A DNA stretch of 64,000 bases from Halostella pelagica (lineage in GTDB: Archaea; Halobacteriota; Halobacteria; Halobacteriales; Natronoarchaeaceae): the NCBI GenBank assembly GCA_005954745.1, contig CP040678.1, forward strand, positions 2,790,001-2,854,000. Direction: 5' to 3'. This document shows, piece after piece, positions 25,823 through 34,892 of this stretch. Each line of letters starts with the position of its first letter. The stretch's first letter is position 1. Made by a program: the position numbers and the translations under genes. The notes under the pieces are model-generated. The model was not told the DNA's origin, did not search any database, and was given only the letters and a program-made list of their open reading frames with translations.

Positions 25823-27356
25823 TCGAAGTTCGTGTCTGAAATTAGCCATTATTCTGCTGTCGTTCGTACTGATCAATTCCTCGATCATCTACTCTGGGCA
25901 GTATATGGGCTCGGGGTTTTTATTTAACCTCCGTGTGCCAGAATATATAGAAGCCGCTTCTACCGGATCTGTTAGTTTAGACGGTGGCGCATTCGAAACC
26001 TTTCCACTGTCTCCGTTTTACGTTATAACCCTCTCCGAGATCACTGGGTTGGGAGTTCTACGATCCCTGTACATCCCGGTCGTCCCGGTGCTGTCGTTTT
26101 TTATCTATGTATACGTCTGTAGCGTTCTGTTCGACGACTTTCGTGTAGCCCTCCTGCTCGGATTTAGCGCAGCGGTCTTTCACTACGGAACTGTCCTCCA
26201 TTTTGTCGAATACTCAGTCGGGTCCCTTCTATACCTCATCACTGTGACAGCTGTGTACAGGTATCTGGAATCGGGAGATAAACGTATAGGGGTCGTCTCT
26301 CTACTGCTTTTCCTGGGTGTTAAATCGTTCTCTCCCCACGCTGAAGTCTGGGCAGTGACGTTCGTTTTCGCTTTTTGTTTCCTTCTACCGTTGGTGAAAA
26401 ACGAACCCGTTCGAACAGTATCCGGATACGCAACGATAGTGTTGATCCTTTTGTTCTCGTTCAATAGTAAAGTGTACGATCAATTGCTGCCGGGACTATT
26501 AATTGGCGAACGGAGGATCCAACCGCTGACCCATTTCATGGAGTTCCTGTTCCAACTCGGGGGGAAGAACAACCCGATTAACGAGAAGTTCATTGCGCCG
26601 GGGTTTTCCCGACAGATACCGCAGTTTATCGACGCGACTTACGTTCTACTGACTGGACTGCTCGTTCTCATTGCAGTGATCAGTTACGCCCTGTTGCTGG
26701 TGTTTCAGGGAAGGGATAGTTTGTCTTCGCCGGATGTGTTCGCATTATTGTTGGTGTTCGCACTTCTCCTCGACACGCTCCTCATCTTCTCATTCGGAAA
26801 CGTGAGCTACGAGTTTTTGCGATTAGCTGGCCCGATACTGGGAGTGTACACCGTTTTCAGGATCGTCGCGGTGACTGGTAGAACAGGATATAACACGGGG
26901 TACATCGGTAAATCACTGGTCGTGGCGTTTCTCGTCCTGACGCTGCTTTCACAGGCAGCGTACTTCGCCTACGACGTTCCAGAAACGAAAGTCGACGAGA
27001 CGCAGACGGAATCCGTCGCCGTTCACCTTGAGTCGAGTTCAGATTCCGCTGTGTTCACTGGATTTAACGAATTCGGCGTGATACGGAGTTATTACGCAAA
27101 AGCCGGCGAGGAAGTGCCGTTTTCTCATTCGGAGTTCAATAGCCGCCGATATGAGTATATAATAGGCGCTAACAGCACCGAGAACGGAAGTTTCGACTCT
27201 TTGATCGTGAGCGAACAGATGTGGAACCGGAATTTCAAAGGCGACGACACCTGGCGGTATTACGAGTCCCTATCGAGATATGAAACCGAGATCGATTCGA
27301 ACCCGAGACTCAGCAAAACGTACACATCCGACGAATACACGGTGTATCAGGACTGA
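25809..27356 (+). CDS. Polytopic membrane protein of the glycan island (possible GT-C-like enzyme)
   Basis: A 515-residue protein with about eleven membrane helices (residues 8-395) and a soluble C-terminal domain (about 400-515) rich in Tyr and acidic residues. The first external loop (MGSGFLFNLRVPEYIEAAS) has a Glu near the membrane, as in GT-C glycosyltransferases, but there is no clear diagnostic motif. A polymerase or ligase of the glycan pathway is another option. ATG 25809 was chosen; a GTG 6 nt upstream is also in frame. The gene is AT-rich compared with the core genome. Confidence 0.7.
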   Translation: MTRYSRSSCLKLAIILLSFVLINSSIIYSGQYMGSGFLFNLRVPEYIEAASTGSVSLDGGAFETFPLSPFYVITLSEITGLGVLRSLYIPVVPVLSFFIYVYVCSVLFDDFRVALLLGFSAAVFHYGTVLHFVEYSVGSLLYLITVTAVYRYLESGDKRIGVVSLLLFLGVKSFSPHAEVWAVTFVFAFCFLLPLVKNEPVRTVSGYATIVLILLFSFNSKVYDQLLPGLLIGERRIQPLTHFMEFLFQLGGKNNPINEKFIAPGFSRQIPQFIDATYVLLTGLLVLIAVISYALLLVFQGRDSLSSPDVFALLLVFALLLDTLLIFSFGNVSYEFLRLAGPILGVYTVFRIVAVTGRTGYNTGYIGKSLVVAFLVLTLLSQAAYFAYDVPETKVDETQTESVAVHLESSSDSAVFTGFNEFGVIRSYYAKAGEEVPFSHSEFNSRRYEYIIGANSTENGSFDSLIVSEQMWNRNFKGDDTWRYYESLSRYETEIDSNPRLSKTYTSDEYTVYQD

Positions 27357-27403
27357 CCGGTGAGTTCTATGAATACGAAGAAACGCGTTTGGACCCGGTT
27401 CCT

Positions 27404-27625
27404 ATGTTAGAACTGCTCCTCATAATCACAGGGCTCGTAGCGGTAACAGCCCTGTTGACGTTTGAAAACACAGCGGTGGTCGGGATCTGTTGTTTAGCTA
27501 CGTCGTCTGTGATCTCTTATTGGTTGATCAACTACCACTCTCTGCCGACTATCGTCGGGGCCGGCGTGAATTCCCTTATATTCATCTCCGCGGTTGGAGG
27601 GTACTACCGATTTCGCCGCCCTTGA
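27404..27625 (+). CDS. Small two-helix membrane protein
   Basis: A 73-residue hydrophobic protein with helices LLLIITGLVAVTALLTF and VVGICCLATSSVISYWLI, and a short third (VGAGVNSLIFISAVGGYY) ending in RFRRP. It lies 47 bp after the polytopic protein and converges with the GT4 gene at 27638. Function unknown; it could be a subunit of the preceding protein. An upstream in-frame TTG is less likely as start. Confidence 0.5.
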   Translation: MLELLLIITGLVAVTALLTFENTAVVGICCLATSSVISYWLINYHSLPTIVGAGVNSLIFISAVGGYYRFRRP

Positions 27626-27637
27626 CCCCCAGAAACG

Positions 27638-28732
27638 TTAGTTACTCTTCCGTAAGATCGACTCGACGGAGCGGAGGATCTGCTCGCCGGTTACCCGGTT
27701 ACTGTGGTTCTCTTTGACGTATCTTCGTCCTTTTCGACCGATATCTCGCCGTCGAGTCGGCGAAGAGAGCAATGACCTCATCGTTCGCCGAAATTCGGCC
27801 GTATCTGAGTACGTAATAATACCGGTCGGATCGTCCGTATAATCGTCGATACCGAATGCACTGTTAGTGAGGACGGGAAGCTCCCACGCTTGAGCTTCGA
27901 GGAAGACGTTCGGCATTCCGTCCGTATAGCTCTTATAGATGAATATATTGGACATGCTGTACAGTTCGAAGATGTTATCGACGTGTCCAACAGCGTTGAT
28001 CCGACAGCGAACATCAGGAGACGGATAGACGCGGTTTATGTCTTCGAGTAACTCCGAGAGATAGTAGCCGCTACCGGCGATAACGAACCGTACCGATCGG
28101 TTCTCGGATAGGATCGGCTTCAGCGCCTCCAGCGTTTCTCGAGCCCCTACGTATTTCCCCTTGAACCGTAAGTTCGCGACAGTCAGAACGATAAAAGGGT
28201 CATCCTCTTGCAGATCGGCAGCGCCGTCGCTACTATCGCTGACCTCCTTCGGCACTGGCGTGAGTTCTATCCGCTCCGGATGACAACCCGTATACCGTTC
28301 GACGCTACGCTGAATCTCGTTGGAAACGACGAGAAATCCATGGGTGAAACGGAACGTAAACAGCCGAAGCAGACTTCTGATCTTGTATACCAGATATTTC
28401 TTATAATTACGCTGCTGAATGTGTTCTTTCCTCTTTACGCGATTGACCCGCCACGCATCGCCGCCCAGTCGGACGATCAACGTAGTTCGAGTCAGTATCG
28501 AGACTATCGTCGCAACGAAACTAGCGAACCCGTCTCCTTTCGCTAGGATAACGTCCGGCCGCTTAACTACCGCGTGATACAGTGTCGAGAGCAACAGCGT
28601 AGGATATCTCCAGACGGGGCTGCTATCCGGATTCGTAGTCAGGATGGACGCTGAGACGTCAGTCGTCGAAAGTGGCTTTGCAAGCTTCTCTGTTCTGGTA
28701 TCAGAGACGACTATGATTTCAGTGAGTGTCAT
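27638..28732 (-). CDS. GT4 family glycosyltransferase (second of three)
   Basis: A 364-residue GT-B enzyme. The N-domain has DVILAKGDGFASFVATIVS and TLIVRLGGDAWRVNR. The C-domain has ILTVANLRFKGKYVGARETL (as PFIVLTVANLRFKGKYVG) and VRFVIAGSGYYL. The donor-binding motif is YTDGMPNVFLEAQAWELPVL, with the E-x7-E spacing altered (the first E is replaced by D). It overlaps the preceding gene by 14 bp in a three-gene minus-strand operon. Confidence 0.9.
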   Translation of the reverse strand: MTLTEIIVVSDTRTEKLAKPLSTTDVSASILTTNPDSSPVWRYPTLLLSTLYHAVVKRPDVILAKGDGFASFVATIVSILTRTTLIVRLGGDAWRVNRVKRKEHIQQRNYKKYLVYKIRSLLRLFTFRFTHGFLVVSNEIQRSVERYTGCHPERIELTPVPKEVSDSSDGAADLQEDDPFIVLTVANLRFKGKYVGARETLEALKPILSENRSVRFVIAGSGYYLSELLEDINRVYPSPDVRCRINAVGHVDNIFELYSMSNIFIYKSYTDGMPNVFLEAQAWELPVLTNSAFGIDDYTDDPTGIITYSDTAEFRRTMRSLLSSPTRRRDIGRKGRRYVKENHSNRVTGEQILRSVESILRKSN

Positions 28733-29783
28733 CGATTACCTCCTCAACCGTGTTCACCAGCTTTTTTCGAACGTTTTTCCGGTAGAACCGTTCCGGGCTT
28801 TCGACAGGTAAACGCTCCCAGTTCGTCAGTTTGGACACGAATTCGCTCTTCGAGTTGAACAGATTAGACGTTGCCTCCGCGATGTCACCGACGTTGCGAG
28901 CCAGGACAGGAGTGCCCGTAGACAGCGCTTCTAAGACCACTCGTGGAACGCCCTCAGTCAAGGACGGATGAATAAGGAGGTCAGCGGCGTGTAGATACTC
29001 CGGTATTCGGCCCGGATCGACCGGGCCAACGAAATCGACGTGATCCCGTATCACCGAGAGTTCAGGTTCCGTTCCGTCTCTCTGTCCGACGAAGACAAAA
29101 TGCAGATCTTCCCGTCGTTCGACTACCCGTGGAAGCGTTTGTCTCAGTAAACGCGACCCCTTCTGCGGAGTGAACCGCCCAATGAACAGAATTACGTCCC
29201 TGTCCGTGCCGAAGTCGATTTCGCCCAACTCGTTTCGTTGAAACCGTTTAGAGTTAATCGACGGGGGGATATTGACGGTTTTTTCCTCCGGGACGTTCCG
29301 TCGGACGAGCCGTTTCCGACCGGTTTCTCCCAGAACGATGGAACGATCCGCAAGTACCGGGGGAACACGACCAAAGACGTTGTTGACAAGATACGACACG
29401 GGTTTCTTGTACCCGTCCTGATACCGGTACGAGCGAAACCGGTCACCGCTGTATCTATAGAGAAACGGAATATCGTGAAGCTCAGAGACTATGCCCACCA
29501 CTAACCCGTGTGTCGGCGGGCGAGTGATCTGCAGTATGAGGTCAGGATCATTGTGTGCGGCGTACTGCCAAGCGAGAGCCGCCTCGGCTCTCCGTCCGGA
29601 CGAGAAATTCCCTCGATACACGGTATCGTAATACTCGTCTATACGAGTGCGATAGCTCGGTTCAGTAGTCGTAACCAGATCGAGAGAATACCGCTCAAGC
29701 ATCCACCCGATGTTCGTCACGGTGTTTTTTATGTTGAATTTGTTCGTGAAACAACCCGTGAATATCGCTATTTTTGGTTCCAT
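28719..29783 (-). CDS. GT4 family glycosyltransferase (third)
   Basis: A 354-residue GT-B enzyme. It has VILFIGRFTPQKGSRLLRQ, HFVFVGQRDG and the donor motif LTEGVPRVVLEALSTGTPVL with E-x7-E intact. The N-terminus (IAIFTGCFTNKFNIKNTVTN) fits an acceptor-side Rossmann domain. Its ATG directly follows the stop of the AlkP-superfamily gene (TAG-ATG), so the two are co-translated. It probably acts on the same glycan as the neighbouring enzymes. Confidence 0.9.
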   Translation of the reverse strand: MEPKIAIFTGCFTNKFNIKNTVTNIGWMLERYSLDLVTTTEPSYRTRIDEYYDTVYRGNFSSGRRAEAALAWQYAAHNDPDLILQITRPPTHGLVVGIVSELHDIPFLYRYSGDRFRSYRYQDGYKKPVSYLVNNVFGRVPPVLADRSIVLGETGRKRLVRRNVPEEKTVNIPPSINSKRFQRNELGEIDFGTDRDVILFIGRFTPQKGSRLLRQTLPRVVERREDLHFVFVGQRDGTEPELSVIRDHVDFVGPVDPGRIPEYLHAADLLIHPSLTEGVPRVVLEALSTGTPVLARNVGDIAEATSNLFNSKSEFVSKLTNWERLPVESPERFYRKNVRKKLVNTVEEVIDDTH

Positions 29784-30704
29784 CTATGCAGTGTACCCGA
29801 GATCTCGGAGTCTCTCCTCGACTGAGCCTACGTCTTCGATCTGATATCTCTCCTTTTTAGAGCCTTTTTCGATGGAACGTCTGTTCTCGAATGGACACTC
29901 GAACCATGGGATTTTCACTAACTCATCGACGTAGATCCCCAAGGGATGGCCCCACCCACGTACGGGTATCGGCGACATAGACTCGTTGAACAGGTTCCCA
30001 TGATCCGAGGTGACAACCGTTTTCCCGTCTAACTCATCGATGATCTCCTCTACGTGTGGAATACACCTCTTCAGATTCGATTCGTAATGCGCGTAGAGTT
30101 CGTTTCTCGGCACACTCAGTTCGTTTTTCATCAATTTAGTCCACAGGTTCACCTCGTCCGTTCGTTTTTCCGACAGGTGCCCTTTATCGAAGTCGGTGTT
30201 TGAATCGATGAATGGGTAATGTGGCTGAATGTAATGTATGACGTATCTCTTGTTCGGATACTCGGCCTGTAGTTCATCGACGCGTCCGTTCATGGTTTCC
30301 GGGAGAACTGTGCCGGTTTCGGAGTCCCAACCGTCCTCCCTCCACACGTTAACGATATCAAACAGTTCCGGCGACAGGGAGTTGAAATTGTGATATAGCT
30401 GGGGGTTTGCAGTGATGTACACCGTATCGAGGAGTGACCGACCCGCAAAGTTCCCACGGAGGAATTCGATCGTACTCGATCCACGAGATGTTTTCCGGGA
30501 TAAATCGCCAGTCAGCGACCAGTTCTCGGAAAACGTATCGTATCTGCAAGCGTCGAGAACGATCAGATTATCCCAGTCCTGTTCAAATACGTTGACACCG
30601 TTTTCGTTATACCGTCTCCTGTTCAGCCGCCGATGGTATAAGTTATTTAATTTTTGTACTGCCAGTCGAGGGTGTTGAACTGCAGAGACCAGATTTGAAC
30701 CCAT
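29784..30704 (-). CDS. Alkaline-phosphatase/sulfatase superfamily protein
   Basis: A 306-residue protein with no signal peptide. The fold markers are the first metal-binding strand NLIVLDACRYDTFSENW (about 45-60) and the second metal site TVVTSDHGNLF (about 230-240), followed by GHPLG. A Ser/Thr-rich motif (SRGSSTIEFLRGNF, about 74-87) is in the place of the nucleophile. The canonical sulfatase C-x-P-S-R is missing. Gene context among glycosyltransferases suggests addition or removal of a phospho- or sulfo-group on the surface glycan. First gene of a three-gene operon behind an AT-rich promoter. Confidence 0.75.
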   Translation of the reverse strand: MGSNLVSAVQHPRLAVQKLNNLYHRRLNRRRYNENGVNVFEQDWDNLIVLDACRYDTFSENWSLTGDLSRKTSRGSSTIEFLRGNFAGRSLLDTVYITANPQLYHNFNSLSPELFDIVNVWREDGWDSETGTVLPETMNGRVDELQAEYPNKRYVIHYIQPHYPFIDSNTDFDKGHLSEKRTDEVNLWTKLMKNELSVPRNELYAHYESNLKRCIPHVEEIIDELDGKTVVTSDHGNLFNESMSPIPVRGWGHPLGIYVDELVKIPWFECPFENRRSIEKGSKKERYQIEDVGSVEERLRDLGYTA

Positions 30705-30923
30705 CAGAAGGTAGTATTCTCTTAGAGAGTAATTAAACTAATTCTCACTGATAGAAAATATAATACATTTTACTTTAATACAGATGTATTTCTAATTGAA
30801 TGTCGTTTCATTGGTCTTAAGATAAATTGATATAGGGAGGTATAATACCTACCCAGCGGAGAACAACCGTTGATGCCTGGCCCTTATGAGTCTGTTTAGC
30901 CACTACGAGAGGTGTCGTGAGTA
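30705..30923. promoter_or_regulatory. AT-rich divergent promoter region in the glycan island
   Basis: 219 bp between the divergent AlkP-superfamily and flippase genes. It is very AT-rich from 30720 to 30850, with several TATA-like runs (for example aaaatataatac near 30760). No coding sequence is seen. It most likely holds both promoters. Confidence 0.5.
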
Positions 30924-32450
30924 ATGGGGGAGGATTCTTCGTCGAAATTGATCGTCTCGTCCCTCGATTCAGTCGTTAAAGGGTCGTACTGGTATTTCCT
31001 CGGGATAGTGGCGAGTAACGTATTACTGGTTGTATTTAACCTACTACTCACGCGATCACTGGGGGCGGACCTGTACGGGATTTTCGCGTTTGCGAACTCA
31101 CTCGTCATGTCACTGCTGCTCGTCTCCAGTTTCGGTGCGAACAAGTCCATTTTGAAGTTCATACCGGAGTACGAGGACGACAAGTCCACTCAAAACGACA
31201 TATTCGGTCTAACAGTTATCAGTTCGCTATTGGGGTGTAGTTTGATCGGTGGGACGCTCTACCTGTTTTCCGGGGTAATAACGTCTCTCACATTAGAAGA
31301 TCCGCTACTAGTTCCCGCGCTTGAGATATTTTCACTTATTCTGATAGTTCTCACCTTCGTCGAAGTCATTAAAAGTTCCTTCCGTGCCATGGAGATAGCA
31401 TCGTATCCGATACTGATCGACAAAATCCTACGGCCGACGGTATACACGTTCGCTGCAGCGGCAACATACGTACTGAGTCTGTCGCTGTATGGGTTTCTGT
31501 TTTCGTTTCTGTTCTCCGTGGTTCTTTTATTCGCAGTATCACTGTTGTTGTTCATACGGAAGTCCCGAATTCGTCCAACGTTTTCGTACTCACCGAGCAG
31601 GATCTATGAGTATTACAATTATTCCCTTCCAGTCAGCCTGAAAGACGCGGCATCGATCCTATATACTAGAGTTGACGTTCTAATGGTCGGGGTCCTGCTC
31701 AGTTCCAGTTCAGTCGGAGTATACAACGTCGTCGTACTCGTATCGAGCATTATCGCGTTTCCGTTATCAGCGATAAACCAACTGTTTCCACCGATCGCCT
31801 CGAAGCTCTACTCGTCAGATCAGAAGCCAACGCTGAACGCCGTATATAAAATAGTGACACGATGGTCGTTCACAGCGTCGTTGCTTCTGGCGGCTTACCT
31901 GATAACGTTCCGAGATAGTGTGTTACAACTCTTCGGGAGCAACTTCACGACCGGAGCTACTATTCTGATACTGTTAGCGATAGCAAAGCTGATTAGTGGT
32001 TTAGTCGGTCCCAGTGGGTACGTTCTCATGATGTCTAACCATCAGTATCTGGTTCTTTGCAATCAGGTTACGGTCGGCGTATTGAACACTATACTCAACT
32101 ACGTACTGATAGTAAAGTACGGTATCGTCGGCGCTGCGATAGCAACAGCACTCTCGCTCAGCGTGATTAACCTCGTTCGGATCGCCGAGGTGTATCATAT
32201 GGAGGGGTTGTTCCCGTATTCAAAGGCGATGCTGAAACCCGCTGTGAGCGGGGTCTTCGGACTGGTAGCGATGTACGGTGTGAAGACACTGATGGGGAAT
32301 ACGCTCTCATTGCTTTTCGGGGGTGTGTTTGGGTTCGGTGTCTACTTAGCGGGCCTTGTCGTCTTAGGGTTAGAAGACGCCGAAGTGAGGATATTAGATA
32401 CCGTTCTCCCGGAGAAAGGAACGAACGCGTTACTCGGGTATCTGGAATAG
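30924..32450 (+). CDS. Polysaccharide/oligosaccharide flippase (Wzx-like, MOP superfamily)
   Basis: A 508-residue membrane protein with 13-14 helices. The N-terminal signature of the polysaccharide-transporter family is visible: VKGSYWYFLGIVASNVLLVVF, then LLLTRSLGADLYGIFAFA (about 15-60). A second half-repeat starts near 235 (YYNYSLPVSLKDAASILYTR, VDVLMVGVLLSS). It probably flips the lipid-linked glycan across the membrane so that it can be transferred to surface proteins. It stands alone on the plus strand between two minus-strand groups. It has an ATG start and an AT-rich promoter. Confidence 0.9.
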   Translation: MGEDSSSKLIVSSLDSVVKGSYWYFLGIVASNVLLVVFNLLLTRSLGADLYGIFAFANSLVMSLLLVSSFGANKSILKFIPEYEDDKSTQNDIFGLTVISSLLGCSLIGGTLYLFSGVITSLTLEDPLLVPALEIFSLILIVLTFVEVIKSSFRAMEIASYPILIDKILRPTVYTFAAAATYVLSLSLYGFLFSFLFSVVLLFAVSLLLFIRKSRIRPTFSYSPSRIYEYYNYSLPVSLKDAASILYTRVDVLMVGVLLSSSSVGVYNVVVLVSSIIAFPLSAINQLFPPIASKLYSSDQKPTLNAVYKIVTRWSFTASLLLAAYLITFRDSVLQLFGSNFTTGATILILLAIAKLISGLVGPSGYVLMMSNHQYLVLCNQVTVGVLNTILNYVLIVKYGIVGAAIATALSLSVINLVRIAEVYHMEGLFPYSKAMLKPAVSGVFGLVAMYGVKTLMGNTLSLLFGGVFGFGVYLAGLVVLGLEDAEVRILDTVLPEKGTNALLGYLE

Positions 32451-32484
32451 ATCGATCACACCCCACCGACTGAGACGTGGTAAT

Positions 32485-33966
32485 CTAAAGGTATCCCAGT
32501 TCCTCCAGTATCTCTTCAGTTTGGCGGTCAACGTCGGCGTTTTGGTCCCGAACCTCCGGTGCCATGGCTCTGGACCGTTTCCACTGATTTAGCTCTCGGT
32601 CGAGTTCGATTACAGTTTCCCGGTCTTTCGCGAAACGGTTCTCTGATTCCCGGGGGTCGTTACGGATGTCGTAAAACTCGTCGTTCGAATCAGAGGCTCG
32701 AATGAGTTTGTGTGTCTTCGTACGTATCGCCCGTAAACTTCGGTCGAACGTCCGCATACGATCATTTACCCCGGAGAGCCGTTCCGTTAGGGCTTCCATC
32801 GAAGGCTGTGGAGCCATGTATTCAGAAACCACGAAGTCGTGTCCGCTCTCTTCAGCATTCGGATGGAAAGAGTTCCCGCGGAGGTTCTCTTTCACGGACG
32901 CGTCCTCTTCGCCGATCAGGTCGAGTATCGTGGGAAAGATATCCGTGTGCTGAACCAGTTCGTCCGGGTTCGTCCCGGTCGAAAACCCACCTCCCTCGAC
33001 TATCAACGGAGTGTGTACCAGCGTATCGTACAAGCAGTACTGATGGTCCATCAGTCCGTGGTCGCCGATATTCTCCCCGTGGTCAGAGGTGATGATGAAG
33101 ATGGTGTCTCTCTCGGTGAGGGTTTCGTTGATTGTCCTCCGCAACTCGCCGATCCTGTGATCGAGGTATCGTATCTCGCCGGCGTAGAGCGCCTTCAGGC
33201 AGTCCAGTTCGTCTTCCGAAAGGGAGAGCGACCCGTTGATGTACTCCCAGGGGTTCTGCGGGACGTTCACTGCTTTCTCGTAGCTTACACCGCTTGGGAG
33301 AAACCGCGTCACAAATCGCTCGGGCGGGTCGTACTCTAGATGCGGTTCGAGGTAGTTCACGAAGAGAAACACCGGATCGTCCCGGGAATACGACTGTAAC
33401 TGCTTACGGACCCATTTGTTCGCCCTCGCCGCTCCGTTATCGGATCGAAATCGGGACCGGGTTTGATGGTACAGTCCGTTGAGAAAATTGATAACAGGGT
33501 TCCCCGACAGCGTCGTTTTCACCGCTTTCCGTAATCTGTCACGGCCTTCGTTTGTCAGACCGGCTTTTCCGAAATCCTCCCCCGTTTGAATCAGCTTCCA
33601 CCCTTTGAAGAACTTATCAAACTCCCTGATAATTCCGAACTGATCGTTGATCCAGGCGTTATTAGAGGCCCCCATTGTCGTATACCCGCACTGATGTAAA
33701 ATCGACGGGAAAGTCGGAACTGACGGATCTAAATACTTATTTCCGGCGTGGGCACCGTGTTCGGACGGATGAACACCCGTGAATATCGACGCGTGAGATG
33801 GTAAGGTCCACGGTGCTGCTGCAAACGCGTTCTGAAAGGACGTTCCCCGAGAGGCAATATCGGCGAGGTTCGGAGTGACATTCCGTCCGGTTTTCCCGAC
33901 AAAATCGTATCTAGCGGTGTCCATAACGATCAGTACAATATTCGGATCCGCCTCATTTTCACGCAT
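32485..33966 (-). CDS. Sulfatase-like AlkP-superfamily enzyme with Thr at the nucleophile site
   Basis: A 493-residue enzyme of the sulfatase/AlkP superfamily. First metal ligands are in IVLIVMDTARYDFVG (about 10-25), the second site is IITSDHGENIGDHG (about 290-300), and HTPLIVEGG follows. The catalytic motif reads PWTLPSHASIFTG where true arylsulfatases have C/S-x-P-S-R-x3-L-T-G. The nucleophile would therefore be Thr, as in phosphoethanolamine and phosphoglycerol transferases. No signal peptide is seen. In this glycan island it may handle a phospho-substituent, not sulfate. The end is convergent with the flippase. Confidence 0.85.
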   Translation of the reverse strand: MRENEADPNIVLIVMDTARYDFVGKTGRNVTPNLADIASRGTSFQNAFAAAPWTLPSHASIFTGVHPSEHGAHAGNKYLDPSVPTFPSILHQCGYTTMGASNNAWINDQFGIIREFDKFFKGWKLIQTGEDFGKAGLTNEGRDRLRKAVKTTLSGNPVINFLNGLYHQTRSRFRSDNGAARANKWVRKQLQSYSRDDPVFLFVNYLEPHLEYDPPERFVTRFLPSGVSYEKAVNVPQNPWEYINGSLSLSEDELDCLKALYAGEIRYLDHRIGELRRTINETLTERDTIFIITSDHGENIGDHGLMDHQYCLYDTLVHTPLIVEGGGFSTGTNPDELVQHTDIFPTILDLIGEEDASVKENLRGNSFHPNAEESGHDFVVSEYMAPQPSMEALTERLSGVNDRMRTFDRSLRAIRTKTHKLIRASDSNDEFYDIRNDPRESENRFAKDRETVIELDRELNQWKRSRAMAPEVRDQNADVDRQTEEILEELGYL

Positions 33967-34034
33967 AATTACAGTTGTGTGAATTACTACTTACGAGTTA
34001 ATCAAACTATTCCCTGAGAGGAATATAATATGGG

Positions 34035-34892
34035 CTAGCGGGTCCGCTTCGTGGCCTTCAATATTTCGTCTGTCAGTTCCACGATATCGAATCCGTATTC
34101 CGCCAGCAGGGTTCGGACTTCGTCTTCGCTGCTGCCCTTTCGGTTCAGGGCAGCGGGATGAACTTCAATATATGCGAGTCGGCATTCGTCCGAAGACAGA
34201 ACTTTCGGAGCCCCACGGATCAAGTTGCCCTCTTCACCGAGAATGTCTGATTTAACGATAGTTGGTGGGGTTACGTTTTCGTCTTCCACGACGGCATCAA
34301 GTGTCGTAACTGGAACTGTCGGACCGGATCCGGATTGCCGAACGGCACCCATTCCCCCCGCCGCCTCTCGGCGAATATCGAATCGTATCTCCCCCTCATC
34401 GTTTGAAACTGCGTAGTTTTTCGCGTTCGCATCTACGTCATTTAACTCTAAATTCCGAACCAAACTGTCGAAGGTTTTCGGATGGGGTTCGAAACAGACG
34501 ATATCAACCTCCGCCTCCTGGAGACCGACGATGCAACTTATGAGTCCGATATGAGCACCGATATCGTAGAAAACGTCCCCGTCAGTTAACTCGTGAAGTA
34601 AATCGTCGAACAGTTGGTTCTCGTAGCTAGATGTAACGTCAGGGAGAAAGTTGTGTTCTCGTGCGGACTGTTTCCGAAAGGTCGCCTCCGTCCCGTCAAT
34701 GGTTATCGCTTGTGTCGTCTCATCAAGGTTCCGTTTCTCGAACCGGTCCATGTAATTGAACAGTTGATAGTACGTCCTGTCGAGAGCGACATCAAGTCCC
34801 GTTCGCTGCATGACGTTTCTTACTGGTCCGCGGTATCCGTACTGGAGGAACTTTGACCGGACGGTGTGTAGGAACCGTTGAACGGATCTCAT
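34035..34892 (-). CDS. FkbM-family methyltransferase
   Basis: A 285-residue SAM-dependent methyltransferase. The SAM-binding strand is VFYDIGAHIGLISCIVG (about 100-115), then IVCFEPHPKTFDSLVRNLEL. The FkbM signature appears as TIVKSDILGEEGNLIRGA (about 210-225; the family pattern is I-K-x-D-V-E-G-x-E, with one Glu replaced by Leu). It probably O-methylates a sugar of the surface glycan, as FkbM proteins in glycan loci do. The start is the ATG before RSVQRFL. It is the last gene of the AT-rich island. Confidence 0.88.
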   Translation of the reverse strand: MRSVQRFLHTVRSKFLQYGYRGPVRNVMQRTGLDVALDRTYYQLFNYMDRFEKRNLDETTQAITIDGTEATFRKQSAREHNFLPDVTSSYENQLFDDLLHELTDGDVFYDIGAHIGLISCIVGLQEAEVDIVCFEPHPKTFDSLVRNLELNDVDANAKNYAVSNDEGEIRFDIRREAAGGMGAVRQSGSGPTVPVTTLDAVVEDENVTPPTIVKSDILGEEGNLIRGAPKVLSSDECRLAYIEVHPAALNRKGSSEDEVRTLLAEYGFDIVELTDEILKATKRTR

